In this document: positions 53,198-62,410 of the stretch, one piece after another
Layout: every line of letters begins with the position of its first letter
Numbering within the stretch: the first letter of the stretch is position 1
Program-made: the position numbers and the translations under genes
DNA from: CATQHL01 sp965242895
Lineage (GTDB): Bacteria; Actinomycetota; Acidimicrobiia; Acidimicrobiales; CATQHL01
DNA: 64,000 nucleotides
Direction: 5' to 3'
Assembly (NCBI GenBank): GCA_965242895.1
Contig: OZ251507.1
Span: 868,001 to 932,000 of the forward strand
Notes under the pieces: model-generated
Told to the model about the DNA's origin: nothing
Databases searched by the model: none
Seen by the model: the letters and a program-made list of their open reading frames with translations, nothing else

Positions 53198-54307
53198 TCA
53201 GGCTGCGGATGGGTCGGACGGATGGGACGGGGCGGCGGATGGGGCGGCGGACGGACGAACGGACGGGTCGGGGGCGGCGGACGGGGCGGCGGGGGCGGCG
53301 GCCTGCGGCGCAAACTTTTCGAGCATCAGCGACACGTCTCCTCCCAGCGGGTAGAGGATCGGACACGTGCAGCCGTTGGCAAGGTAGTGATTCACCTTCT
53401 CCACGCACTCCTCGGGAGTGCCCGCCGCGCAGATCAGCTGCACGATGTCGTCTCCCACAAGCTTCGACGCCTCGACGACCTGCTCGTGCGTGGCCGGCCA
53501 CGTGAGCACCCGCCCCACCTCTTCGAGCAGGGAATCCGGCACGCCAGAAGCGGCCATGATGTGCGGCTGCTGACCTAGGTACTGCGTGACTAGTTCCCTA
53601 GCGGCGTCGAGGGCGGCGGCGCGGTCTTCGTCCATCGAGCAGACCACCAACTGCGGGCGGTCCAGGTCGTCCACCGAGCGTCCCGCTTTAGCCGCTCCCC
53701 GTTCCAGGGCAGCCATCGCCTTTGCGTTGTAGGACGGCGACACTAAGTAGTTGAGCACTACCCCGTCGGCTATTTCGCCGGCGAGTTCCATCATCTTCAT
53801 TCCGGTGGCGCCGATGTAGATGGGCACTTCCTTGGCTCGGCGTTCCTGGAAGACGTAGTCGAGTTCGACGCCGTCGAGGTGGACAAACTCTCCCTGGTAG
53901 GTCACCTTCTGATCGGCGAGCAGCGCCCTGGTGGACTCCACGACCTCGCGCATCTGCAGCAGCGGTCGGCGGCGGTGGATGCCCACTTTGCGCGCCAGGG
54001 GATCCCACCACGCTCCGACGCCTAGCAGTATCCGACCGGGCGCCAAGTCGTCGAGGGTGGAGAACGTGGCCGCTAGGAGCGCCGGGTTGCGCGTCCAGGA
54101 GGCGACCACGCCGGAGCCCACCTTGATGCGCTCCGTGACCGAAGCGTAGGCCGCCATCGGCACCGTGGCCTCCCGCACCAACCTGCTCTCCGCCTGCCAG
54201 ACGGCTTCGAAACCCATCCTCTCTGCTTCCTGCACATACGCCATGGCGTCGCGCAGAGAGTGGGCGTCCTGCAAGTACAAGGCGACCCGACCCTGCTGGG
54301 TGCTCAC
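53198..54307 (-). CDS. LLM-class flavin/F420-dependent oxidoreductase
   Basis: 369 residues, GTG start. The luciferase-like TIM barrel shows YVQEAERMGFEAVWQAES, RIKVGSGVVASWTRNPALLA, LDDLAPGRILLGVGAWWDP and VPIYIGATGMKMMELAGEIA. This resembles the methylene-tetrahydromethanopterin reductase branch, common in actinobacteria that use F420. The last 35 residues are a Pro/Ser/Ala tail with repeated RPSAAPSAAP-type text, outside the fold. The substrate is unknown. It lies 179 bases downstream of the SsnA-like gene. Confidence 0.88.
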   Translation of the reverse strand: MSTQQGRVALYLQDAHSLRDAMAYVQEAERMGFEAVWQAESRLVREATVPMAAYASVTERIKVGSGVVASWTRNPALLAATFSTLDDLAPGRILLGVGAWWDPLARKVGIHRRRPLLQMREVVESTRALLADQKVTYQGEFVHLDGVELDYVFQERRAKEVPIYIGATGMKMMELAGEIADGVVLNYLVSPSYNAKAMAALERGAAKAGRSVDDLDRPQLVVCSMDEDRAAALDAARELVTQYLGQQPHIMAASGVPDSLLEEVGRVLTWPATHEQVVEASKLVGDDIVQLICAAGTPEECVEKVNHYLANGCTCPILYPLGGDVSLMLEKFAPQAAAPAAPSAAPDPSVRPSAAPSAAPSHPSDPSAA

Positions 54308-54486
54308 GGAGACACCCTTGGTTCTAGCGCTTCTGTCATTCCTAGCTCGAGCGGTCGCCTCACGGAGACAACCGGAGGGTCGCCAAAGGCGCCTATGTCA
54401 CCGGCAACGGCACCGCCGCCGCCGGCGGCGGTATAGGCGCCGGATGCGGCTTCAGAAAAACACGGGGGAATCACCGGCTCACCCTC

Positions 54487-55569
54487 CTAGTCGATCTCTT
54501 CTAGCCGCCGGAAGAGGCGGCTAGCCTGCTCCGCCGCCTTGGCGCGCACTTCCTCGGCGTCCACCCTCGTGGGACGCCCGTCCTCCCAGAGCGTCTCCCC
54601 GCCGGACTCCACGCGCAGCGGACGCACGCCGGGCGTGAACGCTAGGTGCCAGGGATCCATTGGGGAGTAGTCCCAGGTGACGCGGTCGGACAGCGCTTCG
54701 GGGAAGAGTTCCCAGCCGGTCTTCATCCACTCCCAGGGCTCAGACGCAGCGGCGGTCACGTCCGCAGAGCGCAGGCAGACGTACGCCAAGCGGAACTCTT
54801 CTAGCATGTCACCGCCTATGCCGTCCGTTCCCAGGGCCACTTTCTCGAACCTCCTCGGGTGGGCGTAGCCCACGGAGTTGTTCATGTTTGACCGGGGGTT
54901 GTGAACCAGCACGCCGGCCAACTCGTGGTCGTCGGGGACGCCGACGCCGTGAACCAGGAGCCAGTCGTCTCGGCTGAGGGGGGCCAGGCGGGCGGGCGCC
55001 TCGGCGTCGTCAGGCCCCTCGGCGACGTGGACGTGAACGCCCACCCCCAGATCCTCGGCCAGCCCCGCCGCGGCGGTCAGCGTCTCAGTGCTGCAGGTGA
55101 AGGCGGCGTGGACGCCCACGTACCCTCTCCCGCCGTCCCGCAGGTAGCGCTCGTTCTCGGCCAGCCCTGCCCGGGCTCCGGCGGGGCCGTGGCGATCGGT
55201 GACGCCGTAGGCGCAGCTGACCCGCACCCCCACGGCGGCGCACGCTTCGGCGATCACCGTCAGCGAACCCTCGATGGCGTTCGGGGATTCGTGGTGGTCG
55301 ACGACGGCCGTGCAGCCTGCGGCCAGGCACTCGAGTGCTCCTAGGAGGGCGGAGGCTCGGATCATCTCTAGATCCAGGGCGCTGTCGAGACGCCACCAGA
55401 CCAACTCCAGGATGTCACGGAAACTGCGGGGCTGACGGGGCGGGGGGGGCATGCCCCTCGCCAGGGACGAGTAGAGGTGGTGATGGGCGCAGACCAACCC
55501 CGGAGTCGTGTTTGCAGGCAGGTTTGCGGGCAGGTTTGCAGGCAGACCGCCTAGGTCAAATGCGCTCAC
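54487..55569 (-). CDS. SsnA-like amidohydrolase, N-terminally shortened
   Basis: 360 residues from the GTG at 55569, which overlaps the preceding stop (GTGA). The text FRDILELVWWRLDSALDLEM, VVDHHESPNAIEGSLTVIAE and VHNPRSNMNNSVGYA closely follows SsnA, a putative aminohydrolase often beside selenium-dependent xanthine dehydrogenase. Metal ligands remain: AHHHLYS (usual HxH), HVHVAEG, LVHGVG and the Asp of LGTDGIGGD. SsnA proteins normally carry about 55 residues of beta-domain before the first His motif. Here that is replaced by a short leader with three LPAN units (12-base repeats at about 55508-55545). It may have lost the domain or be regulatory. Confidence 0.8.
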   Translation of the reverse strand: MSAFDLGGLPANLPANLPANTTPGLVCAHHHLYSSLARGMPPPPRQPRSFRDILELVWWRLDSALDLEMIRASALLGALECLAAGCTAVVDHHESPNAIEGSLTVIAEACAAVGVRVSCAYGVTDRHGPAGARAGLAENERYLRDGGRGYVGVHAAFTCSTETLTAAAGLAEDLGVGVHVHVAEGPDDAEAPARLAPLSRDDWLLVHGVGVPDDHELAGVLVHNPRSNMNNSVGYAHPRRFEKVALGTDGIGGDMLEEFRLAYVCLRSADVTAAASEPWEWMKTGWELFPEALSDRVTWDYSPMDPWHLAFTPGVRPLRVESGGETLWEDGRPTRVDAEEVRAKAAEQASRLFRRLEEID

Positions 55570-58253
55570 AGACGTTCGCGGTTGGAAGGGTTGCGCATCG
55601 GCAACTCGCTGCGCCACTGCCCGTCGTAGTCGGTCAGCGCGGCGGCAACGGCCCCGGCTGTCGGCACCAATCCGATCTCCCCTACTCCTTTGATGCCGTA
55701 GGGAGAGTCGGGCTGGGGGACTTCCACCAACTTCACGCTCACGGAGGGCATGTCCTTGGGGCGCAGGATCGCCAAGCTGCGCAGCGTGGTGTTGACCGGA
55801 CGGGCTTCGGCGTCGACGGGAAACCCTTCCGTCAGGGCGTAACCCAGACCCATGTGGACAGAACCCTCCACCTGACCTTCGCAGAGGGTGGGATTCACCG
55901 CCTTGCCTACGTCGTGAACAGCCAGGACGTGAAGTACGTCGCCGCTGGAAGGGTCGAGTTCCACTAGTTGGCAGGCGAACCCGAAACAGGAGTGGATTTT
56001 GGGGTTCTCCACGTCGTCGCCCAGCGAGTTCGTCCAGTCCACGACGTAGACGCCCTCGTAATCCACGCCCGGCTCGCAGCCGCACTCGAGAGCTTTCCTG
56101 CAGGCGTCGGCCACCGCCCCTGCGCCCATCAAGGTGCCGCGGCTGCCGGTCGTCTGACCTGCACCCAGTTCTCTGGTTGTGTCCACCACCACTCGCACTC
56201 GTTCGGGCTCGACCCCGAGTTCGGTCACCGCCACCTGGAGCGCCACGGTGTGAACTCCCTGGCCCATCTCCGTCCAGCAGTGGCGCACTTCCACTGAGCC
56301 GTCGGCCTCGAAGCGCACCACCGCCCGGGCGACCTCCACGAAACCGTTGCCCAAACCGGAGTTCTTCAGACCCAGCCCCACGCCCACCGGCCGCCCCTCG
56401 GCCTTGGCTTCGTAGTATGCGGGCTTCACGGCGTCTAGGCATACTCGGGCGCCCTCGCAGCCGTCGTCCATGATCTGACCGGGACCCCAGACGTCCCCTG
56501 GCTTGACGACATTCCGAGAGCGCATCTCCCAACCGTCGATGCCCACCTTGGCCGCTAGCCGGTCCATCACCCCCTCCATGGCGAACTGGGCCTGATTTGC
56601 CCCGAAGCCTCGGAACGCGCCGCAGACAGGGTTGTTGGTGCGCACGGCTGTGGAACAGACGTCTATGTTCGGCACCACGTACGGGCCGCTGGCGTGTCCC
56701 GCGGCGCGCTCCAAGACCTTCATGCCCACCGATGCGTACGGCCCCGAGTCGCCGATCATGCGTGCGCGCAGCGCTGTGAGCTTTCCGTCGGCGTCGCAAC
56801 CCGCCTCGTACTCCATGCGGATGGGGTGACGCTTGGGGTGCATCAGCAGCGACTCCTCCCGGGAGAGGGTGCACTTCACGGGCCGTCGGATGAGCCAAGC
56901 CGCCAGGGCGGTCTGCGCCTGGTTGCTCATGTCCTCCTTGCCGCCGAACGCTCCGCCGTTGCTCACTAGCTCCACGGTGATGCGCTCCGGCGGAATACCC
57001 AGCACCGAGGCCACCTGATTGCGATCGTCCCAGACGCCCTGACCGCCGGAATAGACGTGCAGAGAGCCGTCGAGGACGGGGACGGCCAGCGTGGATTCCG
57101 GTTCCAGGTAAGCGTGCTCGATGCGCTGGGTCTGGAACGTCTCCCGCACGACGTGCGCCGAGCGTCCCAGGGCTGCGGCAGCGTCGCCGCGGGAGTAGCG
57201 GGAGACCGAGAGCACATTGCCGTCGAGTTCCCAGACGGCGTCTGCGTCATCGGGGTCATCGGGGTCATCTAGGGCAGCACGGGCGTCGGTGATGGGACGC
57301 AGCGGTCGGTAGTCCACGTCAATGAGTTGCGCCGCCCGGCGCGCCGTGACCCGGTCGACCGCCACCACGACGGCCAGGACGTCCCCTAGGTAGGAGGTTC
57401 GCCCCCCTTCAGGGATGAAAACCGGCCAGTCCTTGTGGATGAGCCCCACTCTCAGGGCTCCCGGGACGTCCGCTGCGGTAAAGACCGCTTCTACCCCGTC
57501 GACCGCAAGAGCGGGCGCCGTGTCGATGCTCTTCACGTCGGCCCGGGCGTGGTCAGCCAAGCGCAGGGCGGCGTGCAGGCAGCCGGGCTGGTTCATGTCG
57601 TCGATGTAGGGACGGAAACCGCAGGCCAGTTCGTGCGCTTCGTAACGGACGCCCCCGCTCCCCAGCGCTCCGGCGGGCGTCACCGACACCTCCGCACCGG
57701 AAGCGAGGTCTTCCACGGCGTCGAGTATTTTCACGTATCCGGTGCAGCGGCAGAGGTGTCCGCCCAGGTGGCGAGAAGCCTCCTCGCGGGTGAGCGAAGA
57801 CCCCTTGCGGTCTAGCAGCCCCTTTATGCGCACCAGGATGCCCGGAGTGCAGAATCCGCACTGGAGGGCGCCGCGGGCGGCAAAGACGTCGGCGTAACGC
57901 TGGCGCTCCTCCGCTGCGAACCCTTCTAGGGTGACTACCTTCGCCCCGTCTGTTTTCTCCATGCTCACCTGACAGGCCACGCGGGCGCGCCCTTCGATGA
58001 GTACGGCGCAGCAGCCGCACTGACCCGACGGGGAGCATCCGTCTTTGGGGGAAGTAATGCCCAGTTCGGTGCGCAACGCCTCCAGCAGATGGGGGTGATC
58101 GCTCCGGCAGGCGACCTTCTCCCCGTTGAGTTCGAACTCGACGACACCCTCGCGGCGGGCGTCTTCGGGGGGTCGCCCGTCTGCGCCGACCTCCCCCTCT
58201 GCGCTGGCGGGCGGGCCGGCGTCGGGAGCGGCGTCGGACTTCAGAAGGGTCAC
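55566..58253 (-). CDS. xanthine dehydrogenase-type fused iron-sulfur/molybdopterin protein
   Basis: 895 residues, GTG start. An N-terminal ferredoxin-like [2Fe-2S] part has DGCSPSGQCGCCAVL near residue 70. The second [2Fe-2S] domain has ALQCGFCTPGIL and GGHLCRCTGY. The molybdopterin part begins near residue 205, with GGAFGGKEDMS, GAFRGFGANQAQ, EMGQGVHTVAL and the active-site Glu in KGVGEIGLVP. There is no FAD domain. This single-chain fusion resembles the selenium-dependent xanthine dehydrogenase group, and the adjacent SsnA-like gene supports that. It would hydroxylate purines or similar heterocycles. An Asp/Pro run (DDPDDPDD) interrupts it near residue 330. Confidence 0.88.
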   Translation of the reverse strand: MTLLKSDAAPDAGPPASAEGEVGADGRPPEDARREGVVEFELNGEKVACRSDHPHLLEALRTELGITSPKDGCSPSGQCGCCAVLIEGRARVACQVSMEKTDGAKVVTLEGFAAEERQRYADVFAARGALQCGFCTPGILVRIKGLLDRKGSSLTREEASRHLGGHLCRCTGYVKILDAVEDLASGAEVSVTPAGALGSGGVRYEAHELACGFRPYIDDMNQPGCLHAALRLADHARADVKSIDTAPALAVDGVEAVFTAADVPGALRVGLIHKDWPVFIPEGGRTSYLGDVLAVVVAVDRVTARRAAQLIDVDYRPLRPITDARAALDDPDDPDDADAVWELDGNVLSVSRYSRGDAAAALGRSAHVVRETFQTQRIEHAYLEPESTLAVPVLDGSLHVYSGGQGVWDDRNQVASVLGIPPERITVELVSNGGAFGGKEDMSNQAQTALAAWLIRRPVKCTLSREESLLMHPKRHPIRMEYEAGCDADGKLTALRARMIGDSGPYASVGMKVLERAAGHASGPYVVPNIDVCSTAVRTNNPVCGAFRGFGANQAQFAMEGVMDRLAAKVGIDGWEMRSRNVVKPGDVWGPGQIMDDGCEGARVCLDAVKPAYYEAKAEGRPVGVGLGLKNSGLGNGFVEVARAVVRFEADGSVEVRHCWTEMGQGVHTVALQVAVTELGVEPERVRVVVDTTRELGAGQTTGSRGTLMGAGAVADACRKALECGCEPGVDYEGVYVVDWTNSLGDDVENPKIHSCFGFACQLVELDPSSGDVLHVLAVHDVGKAVNPTLCEGQVEGSVHMGLGYALTEGFPVDAEARPVNTTLRSLAILRPKDMPSVSVKLVEVPQPDSPYGIKGVGEIGLVPTAGAVAAALTDYDGQWRSELPMRNPSNRERL

Positions 58254-59323
58254 GGCGAGCCGCCCGCCTGCGCCTCGGCGGCGAGGGGGGAAGACGACTG
58301 CCCTGCGTCAGGTGCGGAGGCAGGGTCAGAGAGGAAAGCCGCAGGAGCAGAAGCGCCGGCGCCAGCGCCAGCGCCGGCAGCGACCTGATCCTCCACAGGG
58401 TCGGAAGCGGCAGCAGACTTGGGGGCGGCGATCAGCGAGTAGTGCTGCGGCTCGCGATAGAGGGCGAAGTTGAACAGGGTGTTCTTGTAGTCGTCGCACA
58501 TGTCGAGGTCGCAGTAGGCGACGATGAGTTCATCGCCGTCGGTGACCGCTTGGGCGACGATCTGTCCGGAAGGGGCGTAGACGGCGCTCTGGGACAGAGA
58601 ATCCACCCCCTCCTCGCATCCGCCCTTGGCAATTCCAGCCACCCACGTTCCGTTCTGATAGGCGCCAGCCTGCATGACCAAGTGGTTGTGGAAAGCGCCG
58701 AGCGGACTCTGAGTGGGATCGGGGGCGTAGTAAAGGGGCGTGTTGTAGCCGATGAGTATGAGTTCCACACCCTGGAGACCCATGACACGGTAAGTCTCCG
58801 ACCAACGGCGGTCGTTGCAGATGGCCATGCCCACGACGCCTCCGAAGGCGTTCCAGACGCCGAAACCCTCCGGCCCCGACTCGAAATAGCGCCGCTCGAG
58901 GTGCTGGAAGCGGCGCCAAGGTTCGTGTTCGGCGTGCCCGGGTATGTGCACCTTGCGGAAGTTGGCCACCTTCGACCCGTCCCGCTCCACGAGGACGTAA
59001 CTGTTGTAGCGATCGCCGTCTCTGGTGAGTTCGGCGTATCCCAAGCCGAAACCCACCCCCAGGCGCAAGGCTTCGTCGAAAAGTGGCTTGGTCTCAGGGC
59101 CGGGCATTTCAGTCTCGTAGTAGAAGTTCAGCTCATCTTCGTCCTCGATGTACCACCGAGGGAAGAACGTGGTGAGCGCCAACTCGGGGAAGGCCACCAA
59201 ATCGCAGCCCCGCTCCGCCCCCTGCCGCAACAGCACCAGCATCCTCTCGACCACCTCAGCTCTGGGCTGGCGGCGGCCGTTGGGACCTAGTTGGGCGACC
59301 CCCAGCACGACTTCTCTGGACAT
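58250..59323 (-). CDS. carbon-nitrogen hydrolase, N-carbamoyl-D-amino-acid hydrolase-like
   Basis: 357 residues, ATG with GAGGAG upstream. The nitrilase triad is clear: Glu in VAFPELALTTFFPRW near residue 47, Lys in VANFRKVHIPGH near 124, and Cys in GMAICNDRRWSETYR near 169. The ICNDRRW context and the long HAEHEPWRRFQHLER loop are typical of carbamoylases, which release an amino acid, CO2 and ammonia. The last 55 residues are an Ala/Gly/Ser tail (AAGAGAGAGAS). It lies between the two molybdoenzyme genes and overlaps the downstream one by 4 bases, so joint use in nitrogen-compound breakdown is likely. Confidence 0.88.
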   Translation of the reverse strand: MSREVVLGVAQLGPNGRRQPRAEVVERMLVLLRQGAERGCDLVAFPELALTTFFPRWYIEDEDELNFYYETEMPGPETKPLFDEALRLGVGFGLGYAELTRDGDRYNSYVLVERDGSKVANFRKVHIPGHAEHEPWRRFQHLERRYFESGPEGFGVWNAFGGVVGMAICNDRRWSETYRVMGLQGVELILIGYNTPLYYAPDPTQSPLGAFHNHLVMQAGAYQNGTWVAGIAKGGCEEGVDSLSQSAVYAPSGQIVAQAVTDGDELIVAYCDLDMCDDYKNTLFNFALYREPQHYSLIAAPKSAAASDPVEDQVAAGAGAGAGASAPAAFLSDPASAPDAGQSSSPLAAEAQAGGSP

Positions 59324-59405
59324 TTCTGCTCCTCGCCTCCTCGCCTAGTTTGTCTAATTCGCCTTAGTTCGCCTAGTTCGTCTCAGCGCCCAGCGCCCGG
59401 CGCCC

Positions 59406-61751
59406 TCAACTCAGGGTCGAAGCCCCTGCTGCGATGCTGGGGCGTTTCGCCAAAGCCACGTCGGCCGGGCTTATGGGCACTCGGTTCAGTTCCAGTCCAG
59501 TTGCCTGACGCACGGCAGCCGCTATTGCCGGAGTGGACGAGATGGTCGGCGGCTCGCCGATGCCCTTCGCCCCGAAAGGTGCTCCAGGTTCCGGTTCTTC
59601 CACTAGACGCACGACGTTCACGTCGCACATATCCAGGGCGGTGGGGATGAGATAGTCGGTGAACGAAGCGTTGCGAACCTTGCCTGCATCGATCACCATC
59701 TCTTCCATGACTGCCAAGCCGAGACCTTGAGCGATGCCGCCCTCGATCTGCCCCAGAGCTTGCGTGGGATTCAGGATTCTACCAACGTCCTGAGTGGTAG
59801 CGATTTCCAGCACGCGCAGCAGACCTAACTCGACGTCCACATCGACGACGGCTCTGTGGGCGGCAAAGGCAAAAGAGACGTGCATGTTTCCCTGGCCGTC
59901 TGCGTCCGGCGCAGACGTAGGGGCGTGACGGAACTCCACCTCGCTGCTGAACGACCGGCCCGCCGTGAGAGTCTCCAAGCCGACGCGGTAACTGCCGTCG
60001 ACAGAGACCACCTCGCCGTCTCGCAGCTCCAAGCGATCCACTGGGAATCCCGCCTGAGCCGAGGCGTACTCCAGAACGTCGTGGCGCACGGCCTCGCACG
60101 CTTTGAGCACCGCCCCTCCCGACATCCACGACTGCCTGCTAGCTGAGGATGACCCCGCCGAACCTATCGAGGTGTCCGCCTGAGCTAGCTGCACCTCCTC
60201 GACGCCCAGGACTTCCCGTGCTATCTGCCCGGCCAGGGTCACGAAACCCTGCCCTACTTCCACGCAGGCGCAGGTGATGGTGACCACTCCGTCGGCTAAG
60301 CGAGCGGCTGCCGTGGAGTAGTCGTCGAAACCCTCCGAGAACATGAGGTTCTTGATGCTGACGGCGTAGCCGACGCCGCGCCTAACCGCATCCCCATCCG
60401 CAGTGCGGCCTGCTCCACCAGGCAGCGCCATGTCGCCTACCGGGAGGGCGTCGGACGGCGGGCAGCTCGGCAGAGGCGCCTCGTCGAGAGCGTCAATCAA
60501 CTCCCGCACTGGGGCGGTGCCGGTTATCTCCTGTCCGGTTATCAGCCGATCCCCTGGGGCGAGAGCGTTGCGGCGGCGCAGTTCGAGGGGGTGCAGACCC
60601 AGGGCTGACGCCAGGCGGTCCATCTGGGCTTCGTGAGCGAAACACACCTGCACCACGCCGAAGCCTCGCATCGCTCCGCAGGGAGGGTTGTTGGTGCGCA
60701 TTCCACAGCCTTCCACCAGGACGTTGGGCACCTTGTAAGGGCCTGCTGCGAAGTAGCAGGCGTTGGCCAGCACGTGGCCGGTCGTGGAGGCGTACGCACC
60801 GCCGTCCAGGATCACCTTGGCCTCCACCTTCAGCAGGCGCCCGTCGGCGTCGGCGTGGTGGCGGTACCAAAGCCGAGCGGGGTGGCGGTGGACGTGAGCG
60901 AAGAACGACTCTTCGCGGCTTAAGACCATCTTCACTGGGCGCCCCGTGTGCAAGGCCAGCAGACACAGGTGTATCTGCAGCGTCACGTCCTCGCGAGCGC
61001 CGAAAGCTCCCCCCACCCCCGAGAGGGTGAGATGGACGGCCTCTTCGGGAAGATCCAGCGCCGCCGCAATTTGCTCCAGGTCGGCATGCAGCCACTGGGT
61101 GGAGATGAAGAGTTCCACCCCGCCGTCTCCGCTAGGCAGCGCCATGCCCGATTCGGTGCCCATAAAGGCTTGATCCTGCATGCCCACCTCGTAACTGCCC
61201 TCCACCTGAACCTCCCCTTCGGCGTCGAGGTCTCCGCGGCGGATGGTGAGCGTGCGGATGACGTTGCCGTCCGGATGCAAAGGCGCAGCCTCGAGGGCTT
61301 CCTCGGGATCACAGCAGGCGGGCAGCGGTTCGTAGCTCACCCTGATCGCATCCGCTGCCCGTCGGGCCGTCTCTGGATGGTCGGCGGCGAGGACGGCAAT
61401 CGGTTCGCCGCAGTAGCGCACCACGTCCTTCGCCAGGACGGGTTGGTCGGGGCGGTCAAGCCCGTAGCAGCCGCTGCCTGGAACGTCCTCGTGGGTAAGG
61501 ACAGCCCGCACCCCGTCGATGCGAAGAGCCTCTGAGACGTCGACGTCGAGAATGCGGGCGCGGGCGTGAGGAGACCGCAGAGTCTGACCCCATAGCATCC
61601 CGTCCGACCAGAGGTCGGAGGAAAACATGAAAGAACCGGACGTTTTCGGAGCCCCGTCGGGGCGGGGGACGCTCTCGCCCACCTTCCCCCCCGCAGCGGT
61701 GCGCCCGAGGAGGGTCGCGCCGGCGGAAGCCGCCTGCAGGCTCGGAATCAT
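59406..61751 (-). CDS. xanthine dehydrogenase-type molybdopterin subunit
   Basis: 781 residues, with the two-part molybdenum hydroxylase fold: PRPDGAPKTSGSFMFSSD at the start, GVGGAFGAREDVTLQ near 247, GAMRGFGVVQVCFAHE near 352, EVGQGFVTLAG near 490, and the active-site Glu in GAKGIGEPPTISSTPA near 745. It has no iron-sulfur or FAD domain of its own, so it needs partner subunits; the fused protein downstream could supply electron transfer. It resembles XdhA/PucD subunits. It overlaps the phosphoribosyltransferase by 4 bases, which supports a purine role. Confidence 0.87.
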   Translation of the reverse strand: MIPSLQAASAGATLLGRTAAGGKVGESVPRPDGAPKTSGSFMFSSDLWSDGMLWGQTLRSPHARARILDVDVSEALRIDGVRAVLTHEDVPGSGCYGLDRPDQPVLAKDVVRYCGEPIAVLAADHPETARRAADAIRVSYEPLPACCDPEEALEAAPLHPDGNVIRTLTIRRGDLDAEGEVQVEGSYEVGMQDQAFMGTESGMALPSGDGGVELFISTQWLHADLEQIAAALDLPEEAVHLTLSGVGGAFGAREDVTLQIHLCLLALHTGRPVKMVLSREESFFAHVHRHPARLWYRHHADADGRLLKVEAKVILDGGAYASTTGHVLANACYFAAGPYKVPNVLVEGCGMRTNNPPCGAMRGFGVVQVCFAHEAQMDRLASALGLHPLELRRRNALAPGDRLITGQEITGTAPVRELIDALDEAPLPSCPPSDALPVGDMALPGGAGRTADGDAVRRGVGYAVSIKNLMFSEGFDDYSTAAARLADGVVTITCACVEVGQGFVTLAGQIAREVLGVEEVQLAQADTSIGSAGSSSASRQSWMSGGAVLKACEAVRHDVLEYASAQAGFPVDRLELRDGEVVSVDGSYRVGLETLTAGRSFSSEVEFRHAPTSAPDADGQGNMHVSFAFAAHRAVVDVDVELGLLRVLEIATTQDVGRILNPTQALGQIEGGIAQGLGLAVMEEMVIDAGKVRNASFTDYLIPTALDMCDVNVVRLVEEPEPGAPFGAKGIGEPPTISSTPAIAAAVRQATGLELNRVPISPADVALAKRPSIAAGASTLS

Positions 61752-62392
61752 CGGTCGCGCCCGGCGGGGGGAGTATCCGCAGGGGGATCATCCGCAAGAG
61801 GATCATCCGCAAGGGGATCATCCGCAGGAGGATCAGACTCCCCCTCGGGTGCAGCGGACGGAGCCGTCTCTGCGAGCTGAGCGGGAGGCGGCGGGGCGCT
61901 GTCGTCCATCTTGAACGGCTCTTCGTCCGACCAGGGGAACTCGATCCACTTATCCGTCCGACGCCACACGTAGTCGCAGCGCACGACGGAGCGCGGCTTT
62001 TCGTAGAGCACGACGGTGCGCACCTCTCCCACCTGGCCCGCGCAGAAGTCACGCACCATTTCGAGCGTGTGACCCGTGTCTGCCACGTCGTCCGCTATGA
62101 GCATCCGAGCGGAGTCCAGGTTCACGAGTTCGAGGTATGGAGGCAGCATCACCGGCACTTCCAAGCGTTCGTCGACGCCCGTGTAGTACTCCACGTTCAT
62201 CACGAAGATGTTCTTGATGTCCAGGGCATAACCCAGGGAAGCCGCAAAACACAATCCGCCGCGGGCTATGGAAAGGATCAGATCGGGGCGGTAAGAGGAA
62301 TCCGCCACCCTGCGGGCCATCTCACGGGCGGCCAACCCGTATTCCGACCAGGAGAGCTTCTCAAGCTGCGGCGGGAGGTCGTCACGCTTCAT
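61748..62392 (-). CDS. purine-type phosphoribosyltransferase
   Basis: 214 residues from the ATG at 62392. The PRPP-binding loop ARMLIADDVADTGHTLEMV near residue 97 is a strong type I phosphoribosyltransferase signature, and LILSIARGGLCFAASLG near 40 matches the purine group. A xanthine or hypoxanthine/guanine salvage enzyme is most likely. The last 60 residues are an acidic Pro/Ala tail made by 15-base tandem units (DPLAD/DPPAD, about 61775-61834). It lies 18 bases after the dehydrogenase gene. Confidence 0.85.
   Translation of the reverse strand: MKRDDLPPQLEKLSWSEYGLAAREMARRVADSSYRPDLILSIARGGLCFAASLGYALDIKNIFVMNVEYYTGVDERLEVPVMLPPYLELVNLDSARMLIADDVADTGHTLEMVRDFCAGQVGEVRTVVLYEKPRSVVRCDYVWRRTDKWIEFPWSDEEPFKMDDSAPPPPAQLAETAPSAAPEGESDPPADDPLADDPLADDPPADTPPAGRDR
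61775..61834 (-). repeat. 15-base tandem repeat at the 3' end of the phosphoribosyltransferase gene
   Basis: Four in-frame copies of a unit close to ATCCGCAGGGGGATC (plus strand) encode D-P-L/P-A-D. They lie just before the stop, outside the enzyme fold. Confidence 0.85.
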
Positions 62393-62410
62393 GATCAAAT
62401 GCTTCCGCCG

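Noticed and set aside
53178..53501. Upstream extension of the amidase frame
   Set aside because: It overlaps the LLM gene on the same strand and is Arg/Pro-rich; GGAGG precedes the ATG at 53177.
55570..56898. Upstream extension of the SsnA-like frame
   Set aside because: It overlaps the xanthine dehydrogenase gene on the same strand in another frame and reads as low-complexity Gly/Arg text; the GTG at 55569 is the sensible start.
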